Assembly (NCBI GenBank): GCA_036785705.1
Contig: JAWUZG010000001.1
Coordinates: forward strand, 6,138,001-6,202,000
Length of the DNA: 64,000 nucleotides
Direction: 5' to 3'
DNA from: Acanthornis magna
Lineage: Eukaryota > Chordata > Aves > Passeriformes > Acanthizidae
Shown: piece after piece, positions 37,161 through 50,032 of the stretch
How positions within the stretch are numbered: position 1 is the stretch's first letter
How the letters are laid out: each line of letters begins with the position of its first letter
Position numbers and translations under genes: made by a program
Notes under the pieces: model-generated
The model's input: only the letters and a program-made list of their open reading frames with translations
Database searches by the model: none
What the model was told of the DNA's origin: nothing

Positions 37161-37260
37161 GTTTTTTTGGGTTTTGGGGGTTTTTTGTTTGTTTGTTTGT
37201 TTGGTGGTTTTGCTTGGGGGTTTTGTGCGGTTTTTTTTTGGGTGGGGGAGGTTGGTGGTT
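37161..37260 (+). repeat. G/T-rich low-complexity tract
   Basis: A strongly strand-biased block of T runs and G runs, including GTTTGTTTGTTTGTTTG and several GGGGG tracts. The G runs are separated by loops that are mostly too long for a strict quadruplex motif. It creates spurious Phe/Gly/Val frames on the + strand and Lys/Pro frames on the - strand. Confidence 0.9.
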
Positions 37261-40200
37261 CCTTTTCTTCTTTTTTTCTAAGAAGCACAGGAGAATGGCA
37301 GAAACTAGTGGCAGACTTCATGCTCCCCTTGGCATAAAATGGTCAGATACCTGTTTATTATATCCTTCTTCTATTCTTGTATTATATCCAAAACCCCAGA
37401 ATTAAACTGACAGCCAGGTTTGATATCAAAATAAATATTCCTCTATTCCCAATTTTTCTCCTTTGTGGTGCTGACACTATAATTTTAATTTAACAAAGTC
37501 CTGCTAAAGTAATCACTGGCAATGGGCTTTAACTCCCTGTCCTTTGACACTTTTTATTTACAACTTTTTCTGCAGTGTTCAGTTTGTTATAGGAAGTTGG
37601 AAACTGTGCTGTGTTCTGTAGCCTGTACTGATGTCTGGGATATCAGTAATTCCTGGGAATCCTCCTGAGCCACACACTTGTTTTAGGGTTACTTTCAGTT
37701 TTGTGGAGCTGGATTTCAATAGGAATTGACAATGGCAATGAGAACAGAGGACCAAATTTTCAGTCAACTGCAGAAGACATCAAAAACTCTGGTGTGCAGT
37801 TCTGACCAGCAGCAGTTGTAATGCTATTAACTTTATTAGATAAGGTAAAACCTCTACAAATTCTCTCAAAAAATGTCTATTATTTAAAACATTTAATCTG
37901 AGGATAGAACATGTTTGTTGGTAGTGAAATTATCTAGCTTTTGGCTTCCAAAGCTGTTAACATTTTTCAGAGATGAGCTTTACTCTTTTATTTACTCCTT
38001 TAAAAGTCCACTGAAATCTTGAAAAAGTCTAAAAAATTCTAGTAACAGTAAGTTGTGTGTTAACTCTGAGACGTGGACAACCAATGACTGAATTTGTAGT
38101 TAAAATGATTCAACTTTTGATCTAAGACAAATGTCTCAATCTGCAATAAATTCCTGGGTAAAGTTATAAGGCTAAGTTACTAGACAATATTTCTGATGTA
38201 CTGTTCAGGCTCTCCAGAGTTTAATAACAGATGAAACTTTCTTCTGTCCTTGGATAATCCGGAAAGAGAGAGACATAATTGAACAGAACAATAGATCATT
38301 CATGACTACTGAATAAATGACATGGTTTTGTTTTCCCAAGCTGAGCATTTCTAAATTGAATATTCTTTTGTGTTTGGTGTCTGTGTTAAAAGCACAGACT
38401 CCCTTGGTTAAGGATTTTTTAATGATAACTGATGATATAAGAATGTGTGGGATTTGTTCTGAGTTGTTAAAATCAATGCATAATGAATTCAGAAAATCTA
38501 ATGAATAATGCATTGTATCCTATGTAATTTTAAGACTAACTTGTCTCTCAGATGTTGATCAAATAGTTCTAGAAAAACATTCTATAGGAAAAGGGGAAGA
38601 GAAAGGACAAGTCTTTCCTACTTAAATATACATCCCATTTGTATTAATTGTTATATGCATTAAGGCCAATCTTGAACAAGATTTGAGCTATATGTCACAT
38701 GAGGAAGCTCAAGTTCAGCATATCCTCAGAACATGTGTTTGGGACTTCTGTGAACATATCCTCTGACGTTTTAGTGCTTCAGTTGGCTGAGTCTCTTGTC
38801 ATCTTTTCCAAGTTTTGAGGCAACTTGCGGTTTTGGAAGCTGAATTAGTTTTGTTTTCACTGCATCCTCACTGTAAAATCAGGACAGAAGAAGTTCACAT
38901 ACCACAATCCAAACTGGGCTCTTCACTTCACTTGCAAAACTTAGCCCAAGGTTTCTTGTATGAATGAGAACTTAGGAAAAGCCCACATTAACATTCTAGT
39001 GAAGATGCATGAAGTGTGATCCTTTCAAATGTTACTTCTTCCTTTCTGTTCATAGTTAATTAATTATCTTGGAGGAGTCAGAAGCATGCTGGCAAATTTA
39101 TACTATTTGGGAAGTAAAGCTGGTTTTGGGCTCCAGTGGTTACTAATCATATTTGGGTAGAATATTCCATTTTGATTCATAAAATAGTATGATTAAGTAA
39201 TGTTTCTGGATTTTTATGAATCCACACCCCCTTTCTGGTTGTTTATGATTCTGCAGTCCATTTGAACTGCTCTTGTAGTGATTTGCTCTTAGGACTCTAT
39301 GGCTGGACCTGTAAGAGAAAAGGAATATTCTGTGAGAACCTTCTGAAAAAATTTCAGTGGGGCAGGATGAAAGGAAAAGGAGAAAGTAATTCCATGATGT
39401 CTCCTTTCCACCCCCCTAAAAAAAAAATCAAACCAAAAAACACCAAACCAACCACCTCTAAAAAACCACTAGAGATGGCTTCAGGATAGTACAGATTAAT
39501 GTGCTGAAACTGGTTAAGGCTGCGCCATTATGACACATTTCCTCTGGCACAATTTTATATTACTGCCTCATCAGGCCTACCCTTACTCCCATCACCCACA
39601 TGCTACAACCAGAATGATGGTGGGTATATTATTCACATCTTGGGAGAATATGCAGTGTTCTTGTTATTTATAGGGTCCAAGTCAACACAGTAGAAAGTCA
39701 GAGAGCAGAAACTAAAAGCTTAATCTAAACTGATAAATCAATATCTGCCTAATCTTGACCTTACCTAGCTCTATTTTTAAATTATGTCCCTTGTTGGAGT
39801 TACAGACACATATCCACGGAAGAAATGGGTGGTCTTCGTATTCTTTCAGATCTTCAGTGAGTGGAATATCTGGGTTATCTTCCTCATTAGGATACTCTTA
39901 ATCTAACTGAAATGTTAATTGTCATGTTGTGAGATCACAATCCTGCATCTGAGGTGGAAATGTAACATCTGAGATCCCTGCAGTAAAGATCTTGTGTCTG
40001 AAAACTTGTTTCTTTTTCCAAATGTTTTGGCATTAGAAGTTGTACCCTCTGTTTTCCTTACCTACATTCTGGGAAAATCACAAGCAGACTCCATCAATAA
40101 AATGTAGGAAGTGACTGATTTATTTTAAAACCAGTTGTTAGCAAAGATTCATATAAGACACACTCCAAAATAATTACTCTGTTAAAATGAAAACCAAAAC

Positions 40201-43200
40201 AAAGAACAGCATTGTTGTAGGATATTAAATATTTAGATAGTTTATCTCAATATCTCTGCTATTTCCCTCGTGTCTTGTTTTTACCCCTGTATTTATAACT
40301 AGGATCTGAAATGGAAGTGTAACAATATTCTTGAGGAAGATACAGAATTACAAAAAAATCCCTCATATATGATTTTCTTTGTATACTCATTCCATCTTAA
40401 ATAAGGCAAATAACTCTGAATTTCTAACATTGCTAGTTCTGTACTTGGCAATACAGTTTGAGGTAAGGAATTTTAGGACAAATTGACTATTTGGAACTGC
40501 TGGAATGGAAACCAACGCTGCCTTTCCACATCTGTAGTTGGTCATCTCATGCTGACTTACATAAGCGCATTGAAAACAGTGCTTCATTCTCCCTTTTCAC
40601 ATTATGTGAATGATCTATATATGAAGTCTATATACTGCACAGATCCCGACTGGAGTACCTTGTTATTTATTATTTGGCTCTTGCAATGTTTTGACTTTAT
40701 TTATTTAAATGTATTGACCTATGTTTTCTGTTAAATATTGTATTTTGAAATTTGTTATTTTGCTACTTACAAAGCATGACAGCTGTTTCCCTGTTCTTCC
40801 CAGCAAGTAGCTTTATAAATTGCTTATTGATTTTAGGACTATATTAAGAGATGTAAAACTCTGCTATAGGTAATATTTATATACCTAAATAAAGTATTTC
40901 AATACCATACCTCGGTATTCAAAAAAAGCCTCCTTGCCATTTTAATACCACTGGAAGTTCTAAAGCCAGCTTCCCTTATCCTGTGGGACTGTGAAAAATA
41001 GATGAACTGTTACAATATGAAGGTTAGCATATTTTAGCTGAGTGACCTTTGTAATTCACCCTGGTGGAAGAACTATTAGCTACTTTCTCCTCCCATCACT
41101 AAATTCAGACTTTCAAAAGATACTAGAGGCCACTTGGTGACTTAAGCAACAATTTGGTCTTCAAGACTTCAGTTTTGAGTAGTCTGCAGGACACTTAAAT
41201 CTTTCACAGAGTGTAACAATCACTGCTCACTTCATATAATTGAGAAGCAGAGGTCCCTGGTGTTTCAGCTTACTGGAGAGTCCATCCATGGAGTATAGCC
41301 AGTTTCCTGGACTATTAATTAAGTCAAGGATTGAGTTTTCTACTTCACTGTGGATCAGTTAGACAGTTTATCATACTTACAGATCCAAAAAACCACATCT
41401 GTCCACATCTTGTGGAACAGTATTTTTTTCAACCTATATATTTCAATAACATACACTTTTCACCATCAGGAATTCTTGTTATTCACCTGCAGTGATCAGT
41501 AGCTGAACATATTCAGAGAGAACATAATGTTCACAGTTATGAAAGGCTATTCAGTTTACTTTTCTCCTACTCATCCTATTCAGCTGATTAGATGAATTCT
41601 TGCAATAGTAATTCCAATTCCTGCAGTCTCCAGCACAGCCATCCAAAAGTGGGATCATCAGAGCAGAAAACATCGGTATTTGGAGTTTGTGTCGACGATT
41701 GCAAAACCTGGTTTGCAGCAGCAATTGTTTCAATAGGAGTGTGTCTTGCCTCAACCTGTACACCTTGAAGTGATAGACTGTAAAAAGATGTTTGGGCAAG
41801 TGTGCAGAAATAATCCCTGAGCAAATTTTGTCCACACCTGGCCATTTCAATACTGTTTCAAAAGAGAAACTTGAAGAGTCTGAGACAAATTGTGTGATCT
41901 GACTTAAGTATTATAATATTGGTACAAACATAGTTTCGCAACGTCTGTGTGACAAATCGATGTAAAATTCATAACAACAGAGTAGGAATTAGTGCTGATG
42001 ATGACAATGATGATCGTTTTATTCCTTAATGAATACTATTATGTAAAATGAGTCTAGTCTACACCTGGCATTTCAATCATCATGCTTCAAACATCTTTTT
42101 ATTTTTCTGGACTGTCTACACACATATTCATGACGCAAATATTTCAACAGCAGCAAAATTTTCTCCTCTATGAAAGAGTAGCTTTTCTTTTTGAGATACT
42201 GAATAATCCAGGAATTAGAGTTTTCTGTGTTAAGATACACATGCATAAGTTTCTTCTTACACTTTCTCTGCTTATGCCAAGTGCTGGAGCTTCTCAGGAT
42301 TCAGGTTTAGTATACTCAGACTCACTATCTTTGCCACTCAGTGCAAATCAGATTGCATTCAAATTCCAAATCCCTTGCAGCTTACATTGCAACTCAGTGT
42401 AATTGATGTATCATCCAAAACTTCAGTGATCACTGATTTCACTGCTCTACGTCAGTGCAGGTCCAGTGTACCTACAGCTTTCTTAGGCTTGTGGAGATGT
42501 GCTGGGTCAGCCCACATGGGAAGTGCTGGATGAGAATTAAGTGGACATGATAGGCATATTTATTTTTAAAATAAACAGGTTTTTCAACATAAATAAAAGG
42601 TTTCTCAACAGGCATATATTTATAAATACAAATATTTGTTTAGCAATGCCAATAATATGGCATTTCCTATGAGAATATCTCTTTTACAAGAAAGAGTCTT
42701 TTCATGCATCTGACTACTGAAATAGTACAGCCTGGACTGTGCACACAGGGTCAGGATTGATCATTATAATGTTCTCTTCTATCCTTCAAATTTCTGGGAC
42801 ATTTCTTATTTGATGTAATTCAATCCAGCTCTCTTGAATGCTAAGGCATGTACAGGCTTAACACAATTTCACTGTCAATAGACTCCTAATTTATAAAGGC
42901 AGCTCTAATACTCTTTCATCACTAATGTTCAGTTTTGATCTGATGCACTTTTTTTTTCATTGGACTTTAGGCAAACATATGAAATATATAATTTCAGCTG
43001 CTACTGCATGCCTGAATTTAAAAAGAAAGAAAAAAATTTAGGAAGTTTTATCCTGCTTAACCACAGCATATTTTTTCCATCCTCAGGGAAAAAGAAAGTA
43101 ATTCTGGTTAAAAAGAATACTCTGTTATGTATAGCATAATATTTTTTTCTGACTTTAATGGATTTCACTGTTTTAGAAAGTATTGGAAATGGAAAAAATT

Positions 43201-45795
43201 ACACACTAACAAAAAATTCACATCACATTGCTTTATTAAAAACAAAAAGCCTTTAGAAAAGAGACCTGAGAGAAACATACATCCAGCAATATTCCTTTCT
43301 TTAAAAGAAAGACCAGGATATATTTCATTAGAAACATATGGAAGTATGCTTAATTAAGATACTCAGACAGAGATATCTAATAATGAGCAATTAGTTTTAA
43401 ATTCAGAAAAGCAACTCTCATTTTAATAGTTTGGTTATATCTAGAAACTCTGCAGACATTCAGTTTTCATGAAGCATCAGTGTGACTTGATATTTGATAT
43501 CACAACTGAAGAACTTTCTGGGATCCATCGCACTATGCTTTAACATTTTTAGCACCATTCCCAATTATGTTCTAAATTAAAGTCTTACATATACAGAGGC
43601 ATAATTGCAAATGTAGTGTTTAATATGCCATGTCTGGAATATCACAGAATCTTAACTAGCAATTCCACTCAATCCATTTTCATTACTGATAACCCTGTTA
43701 GCAAGGGCATTCCTACTGATCTAAATCTTCATAAAAGTAAATACTAATGTGAATTGATTTTGTAATTGTTTGTGGAAAGGATTTTTTTATGGAAGTACCT
43801 GACAAGTGGAAATCTTCATGGAAATCTTCTACCTAATGAATAATAAATATGTTTTTCGCAAAGAAATTTAAGCATTTTTTTTATTTTCAGGCAAATGTAA
43901 CCTAAAAACAAAATAAACTTTAACTCAGCCACTTTAGTTTTAGTTAAACACTAACCTAATCGTCACCAAATTGTTTTGGTGATCTTCATTTTTAAAGAAG
44001 TTTCTGTTTGAATGCTCAGATTCATTTTTGGCTCAAGGACATTATAACTAAATACAGTAAAACCACAAATGAGTCACACTGTTCATGTGTGACTTTATTA
44101 CTGAAAAGTTCATCTTAGCTGACATTTTCAATGAAGGCTGTGGGATTTCAGTGACCAAGTCCTTATCTAACACACTTAAAAACCCTTTGAAAATCCTATT
44201 ATTAACCATTGAATCCTTGCAATGTGTTGTTTCTGAAGGTACCCATGTACCTCTCAAATGATACATAATGTAGCCCTTTGACATACACTTGTCTTTGAGG
44301 AGGAGAAAAACAGGTGATTTTCAGGTGATATTTCTTAACTCTTTAAATAAAGTAAGGTTTTAAAAATTATTTTAAATGTAATTCTAATTTATTGCTACTC
44401 ATAGAGTAGTTGAACAACATTTAATTATCTTTTAATGAGAAAAGTATAAAAATATTATTGTAAGAAAAGTATGAATTACTAAAAGACAGCTATAAAAGTG
44501 ACTACATTTATATCAGGCAATATATTCTAGCACAGCTTTTATTTATTATTCTCCCTAAAGTGCTTTTTATATTAAATTGCATATAAATTTTGTGTCAAAT
44601 ATTCATAAATATACCAATTTCAAGCACAACACAATGTTTTTCTAATATTAGTTGAATTACAGCTGTCTGGCATATCTATATGTCTTTAGTTATTAATATT
44701 TTTGAAGATATTATTGCCTTTATCTAGTATGGATGTGAGTGAGATTAGGGTGACATTTGTATAAATCTGTAGGAAGATTCTTCTGTTTCCAGGGAGCACA
44801 GCTTGGCTTTTGTCTGAAAATATCTGTAGCATTAAACTCAGTTTTGGTTGCATATCATTATACTGCTTGTTCTTGATGGAAAAAATAAGTATTAAAGCGA
44901 TTTATTACTATTCTGCCATCATCCACAGGGTTTAATGAGATGTCTCTAATTTTTCTGATCTTGTAATCTAGTGAAACTTAGCTTTATAAAGTTATTCTTC
45001 TGAGAATTTAATTAAGTTTTTATATGCAAAGGTCAAATTCCTTACTCATACCGATTTGATCATTCTGAAAAACAATTGAGTTGTCTGCAGCACATACTAC
45101 TGCACAGACACGAGTGCTACTGTATGATTTATACAGATAAAATAGGGTTTAAAATCTAGTTTCTGAATTTGTATTTACACAGCACAGAAGGTCAAACACA
45201 ATCCCATGTATGGTTGTCTGAAATTTCTTGGAGACAGCCACTTGACATCACCCACATTGACTTTTGAGTCATTCATTTTTAACATGACAATATCCTATTC
45301 TTTCTTTATCTTCATAATCAGATCTGAAGGTTACTCTTTCTGTTTGAGTGAAATAAAAATTGGGAACATGGAACATAGAGAAGGGAATAAGGCTTGTCTA
45401 CTAACTGGAAAATATCTCAAAATTCTGAAAGGAAATATCTCAAATATCTAAAAAAAACACAGCCTATTAAAAAAGCAACATGAGAGTAAAAAATTTTAAA
45501 AGACAGTTTCCTGCAGTTAAAAGGTAGTCGTAATGGAAATACAGTTCCTATGAAAAGTGAATATATAAAATGAAAGGTAAAATTATACATAAGTACCCTT
45601 ATTCAAGCAAGAGAAAGATTTGAAAATTTGATGTCAGAATGACAGGGTTGCTTATGGTTGGGAATAAAATCTAATATTTCATAGCACTATACTGTGGTGC
45701 TTATTTGAGTGACAGTGAAGATTAAATCAATTGAAATTATACTTTGCTATTATAATTATTAATTTCTGTATCAACTATTTGTATTAAGACTTTGC
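37261..45795 (+). other. SEMA3E intron 1, nothing specific seen
   Basis: AT-rich intronic DNA. An A/C-rich low-complexity patch lies at 39409-39470. Short open frames on both strands (for example 38205-38513 minus, 41551-41850 minus and 42082-42402 plus) have no recognisable content. No second SEMA3E exon was seen. Confidence 0.65.
39409..39470 (+). repeat. A/C-rich low-complexity patch
   Basis: CCCCCC followed by A10 and then AACC/AAACC-type units. This is simple sequence with no coding meaning. Confidence 0.85.
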
Positions 45796-45960
45796 ATTTC
45801 CCTTGGAGATCTCAGAGCACTTTAGAAGATGTACAACACTCATTAAAGATATGGTTCTCATTAAATTAGCCATCTGCCTGGTTTACTCATTTGGAAAGCC
45901 AACGTGTGTCTGCTACATTTATATAATTTTTAGTGCCCTCCTGAAGGCAGAGGTCAGGCA
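45796..45960 (-). mobile_element. Ancient L3/MIR-type retroelement fragment (e)
   Basis: The + strand begins GAGATCTCAGAGCACTTTAG and continues AACACTCATTAAAG. Further on come GTTTACTCATTTGGAAAGCC and a GGCAGAGGTCAGG block. This matches the order 'ggatctcaaagcactttac..cattaat..tttacagatggggaaactg..ggcagag' of the complemented L3/MIR-type tail. The first block is the best match. Confidence 0.5.
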
Positions 45961-47550
45961 ACAGCATGCTTGTGCATGCCAAGTGTGAAAAGTCACTCAG
46001 TTTAAGCTACCCATGCTGGTGCCACCTCTCAAATATTATTATTAGCCACTTGTCCAATTTCTAGAGACAAGTGACAAGAGCCTGAGAATCTTCTGTCTCA
46101 GTCCCCTTCACTTCCTAGCTAAACAACTTTTGCAGCCCATGAAAATCTTCCCCCACATTGCCTCAACTCCATGGATCTCTCCAAGTTCCAGTAACTTTTA
46201 AACACACTGAGTTAAACTTGCATGTTTCTTATTACAGAAGTATTTTCTAGTAGAGCATCCACATTCATTGAGACAGAGCCCTTTCCGGTTTGAAAAGTAT
46301 TCAGGCTTTGCCAAGGAAGGCACCTTTAAGAAATGCATTAAAAATATCAAAGAGAGACATTTCATGGTGTCTCAACCCAGTTAAAAGAGATAAAATTTAA
46401 AAACTTTTTCCTTTGATGGCCTTCAAAAGAAATTTAAAGTTACAAAGTGTTATTTAAAAAAAAAAAGTCCAAAATGTATCCTATTTTCTTTGCAAAGTGT
46501 TCCATCAACAATTTTACATAAACATGGACATCGAAAATATTTGGTAGGGTTATATTCCATTAGTTGCATTTTTGTGTTTGTTTATTTACCTTACCTTCCC
46601 ATGAACTTTGCATAATAATCAGGAAGAATTTAGAGTTGAGGAGAGATGTAATGTGAAAATCTTTTATCATAGCGGGCATAATTGTGGAAAGTAACAGGCT
46701 ATAAATAGACACATTGAAAATATCATACAGTGAAGAGCTCGAGCATTAAATAACTGTTAGGGTGAATATTCCTATGTCCAATCTATCCTCCCTTTCATGA
46801 ACAGATCTCTCATTAGGATCATGAACAACTAGAAGGTTGTTGATTTTAGAAGGTATTTAGTCAAATATGAGATAATGTCAGAAAAACAGAGAAGTCAAAT
46901 CCTGGTTCTCAGGCATAATCTAAATTGAACAAAACTGGAATAAACTATGTCTGCTGCTAAGGGAGAAAAAGACGAAGGCATCTCAAGATACTGGCTCATT
47001 CAATAAAATTTCAGGTTCTCCATTACTTAATTGATCCTCTTGTCGTCTGTAATGAGCACTCCCTGTATCTCCCCTCAGTGTCCTCCCCATGTGAAAGTTC
47101 CATATCTCAGCAGACTGAGAACTGACAACACACTGCCAATTCGAGTCTTGAAAGTCACAAACAAACTGAGGAGCTGCACTGCACTAGTCAATAGGGAAAA
47201 AAGACAACGTTGTAGTGCTAGTCCCCATGTAACTGAGTTTCAGATATCTGCAAGACAGAGCCATAAACCTTTTTACTTTTTAAAGGTAATCATCTACTTC
47301 TGAAACAGGAGATGAGGTATCAGTTTTTCTCTCTTGACATAACTTCATTCCCACTTAATATGTAGAACATTTTTTCTTTGAGATGTAAGAGGGCTGAACT
47401 CAACTTCCTTTGCTGGTGGCAGTTCAAGTTTTCATCCTTCTCCTCCGGTGGAGAATTTTGATATTGTGTTGAGATTCCCTGTCTGTCCTCCCACTGCAGC
47501 TTTCACTTTTATAAAAATATTTAAGTCATTAAGAAGAGGATACAGGTGAA

Positions 47551-47579
47551 AGTAAGGCTACCATGTAAGTAAGGCTACC
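47551..47579. repeat. 12-bp direct repeat, 17-bp period
   Basis: AGTAAGGCTACC occurs at 47551-47562 and 47568-47579. It is a small local duplication. Confidence 0.85.
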
Positions 47580-49905
47580 TGAAAGCTACAGCAATGTCCT
47601 GGCTAAGGAGATTCCGGACATCCCAAAATCCTCCATATATTTAGGCAATTGTCAGCATACCAACTTTGAGTATTTCAAACTGAATTTCTAATTATTGCTT
47701 TAAATGTTATCTTCCTTGCAGAATTTTATTACACAGCTAATAAAAACTGAATGTATCATCTTCACTGTAGCGCTGAATTTAGCTTTCTTTGAGGCTGCTG
47801 CAACCCTGCCTTGCTTCTCACATCAATTTCTATTTTAAACTCTGAACAGGAGCCAAGTAATTTTAAAGTATGTGAGAAAGTTAATATATTATAAGTTGTT
47901 CTAATAGGTTATTCTCAGAGCCTTAAAAATCAGCAGTTGCAGTGAAAATATGAGTCTGGGAGAGACAGATCCTCCTCTGTAACTGATTCAGACTGGGGAT
48001 TTGGTGATTTACAAGTTCAGTTTTAATTGCTTTGAAGATTTTCAGCTTTCTCTGGTCTGTTCTGTAAAAGGAAGTTTGCTTTTGCTGACAAATGAGAAAA
48101 CACAAGAGATAAATGTATTAAATCAGACAATGCCTGGACTAAATTTTTCTTCCATCTGGAAGCCTATTAGCCAATATCAGTCCCTGGGAGATTTGCTTCC
48201 AGTAGCTAGCTGTACTTGTTTATTTATATATCAGTAATGTTTTTACTTCTCCAATCACTGAAACCCATGTGCAGTTTACAGTTTCATCTGGACTCTGGAT
48301 CTCTGGTCTTAATGAGAGTGGTTAGGTTAAGAATAAGAGTGCAATGCCCACATAAAAGGGTGAACACAGGACAACCCACGACTGCCTTTTACTCCTTCGT
48401 GAGCCTCCCAGACTGGCAGCGCTGCCTGGAGCTCTGGGCAGGCTCTGCTGCCAGCCCAGCCCAGGTAACACCCCGGGAACTGGGAATTAACTCTGCCTTT
48501 GGCTCAGATCTTCCACTTGCTGGCCAGTGCAGCTAAGCTGCCATGGAGATGGCACAGGAGTTCATTTCTGGAAAAGACCATAAGCAAATGGAAAGGCTGA
48601 GGGTGGAAGGAGGAAGCCAGAGAGGAATTATGACTCAGAGGGAGGTCTGTGACTCAGTGTTCCCCATGGCTGCCCAGAGTTACATGAAGACTCCTCTTGG
48701 AGTTAAAATAAAGGAATAATCTATTCCAACAGCAAAGGATTAGAGTTTATATGTATGGGTTTGAAGAGAGCAACTTCTTAATGATGGTTGTATTTTTACG
48801 TGCTTTCAGCTTGAATTGAGGGCATGTAAAGTAACTGGAGGCCATTAGCAAATCTGAGATCGTGATTCTGCTTCAATCCTTCCTTTGTATTCATCATGAA
48901 TCTCACAGTGAGAAGTAAAACTATATAAACTGTAGGCATTACAGTAGAAATATAAAGATGTAGTTCCTTACTCTACAAGGCTTGCAGCTTTTAGAGCTTC
49001 ACTCTTGCAGACCTGTAAGGTGAGACTGTTTTAAACACATTTTGTGCCAGTGCAGCTGGGTGTTTCCAAGCAGCAAGAATATTTCTTTCTACAGCTTTAC
49101 TCTTCTCCAATGAAGAATTTCACATGTCCTTGTATTTCAGGGTCTGCTGAAATAGGTTCGTGTTCAAATGTTCTAATAAAGCTAAAATGTTAGCATGCCC
49201 GTGAATATATCTACAGAAGAAATATTTTTTGCTCCCACAGTTATCCATGATAAATCCCTTCAGCTCAATAGTAATCCATTCTTCATTAGGATAACAATTA
49301 TGGTTAATTAGTGTTCTGAATAAGAACGCTCATACGAATCAGAGCATACACCTACAAAAGACCAGTGGCAATCTTTGCCTTACTGAATAATTGCCTTCTT
49401 AAAAGAAGCAAAGTATGGAAGAGTTTGTGCCTCTCCATTCAAGTGCCTTTTTCTCATAACCTGAAAAACAACTTATTCTTTTTGTGCACCTGGTTTGCTG
49501 CTTTTACATTAAGCCAGAGAAAAGGTGTTTTAGCTTTGCTCTTTCTCACTGTAATCACACTCTGGGAAGCACAGCTAAGAACGACTGGATATAGCAGAAT
49601 TTCAAGCATTAAAACGTCAGTGATTTGCGAGAAGCACCCCTAAAGATTCAGTAATGTTTTTAGTAAAATAATAAGTAAATGTATCCTTGAACTGATACAA
49701 TCCAACATCAGGTAAGAATTTTATGCTCTGGAAAGTCAATGAGAACTTTGCCTGCACCAGTGAAACACTGGGCTCCGGGGGTACATTTTGAAAAACATCA
49801 GCTTGGCATCATATAAAGGTGAAGTAATTGGCAGTCTCATTTTCCAGTGAGCATATATTCTTCTGATACAGTATGATGAAAATAAGTGTTAAGATAAAGA
49901 TAACA

Positions 49906-50032
49906 GTGTATGAATGTGTTTATGTGATTATATGTATAATGATGTAGTGTGTGTATGGACACACATTTCTTTGATGTGCCTTTATGCATATATACATACA
50001 CATGTATATTTGCATACACACATATCTCCACA
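49906..50032. repeat. Degenerate TG/TA-rich simple sequence
   Basis: Imperfect GTGTATG/TATATACA units over about 125 bp, with several ACACAC/GTGTGT blocks that can pair. It is low complexity and gives a His/Tyr/Val-rich chance frame on the minus strand. Confidence 0.75.

Noticed and set aside
37161..37260. Possible G-quadruplex
   Set aside because: The G runs are separated by loops mostly longer than usual limits. It is better described as a G/T low-complexity tract.
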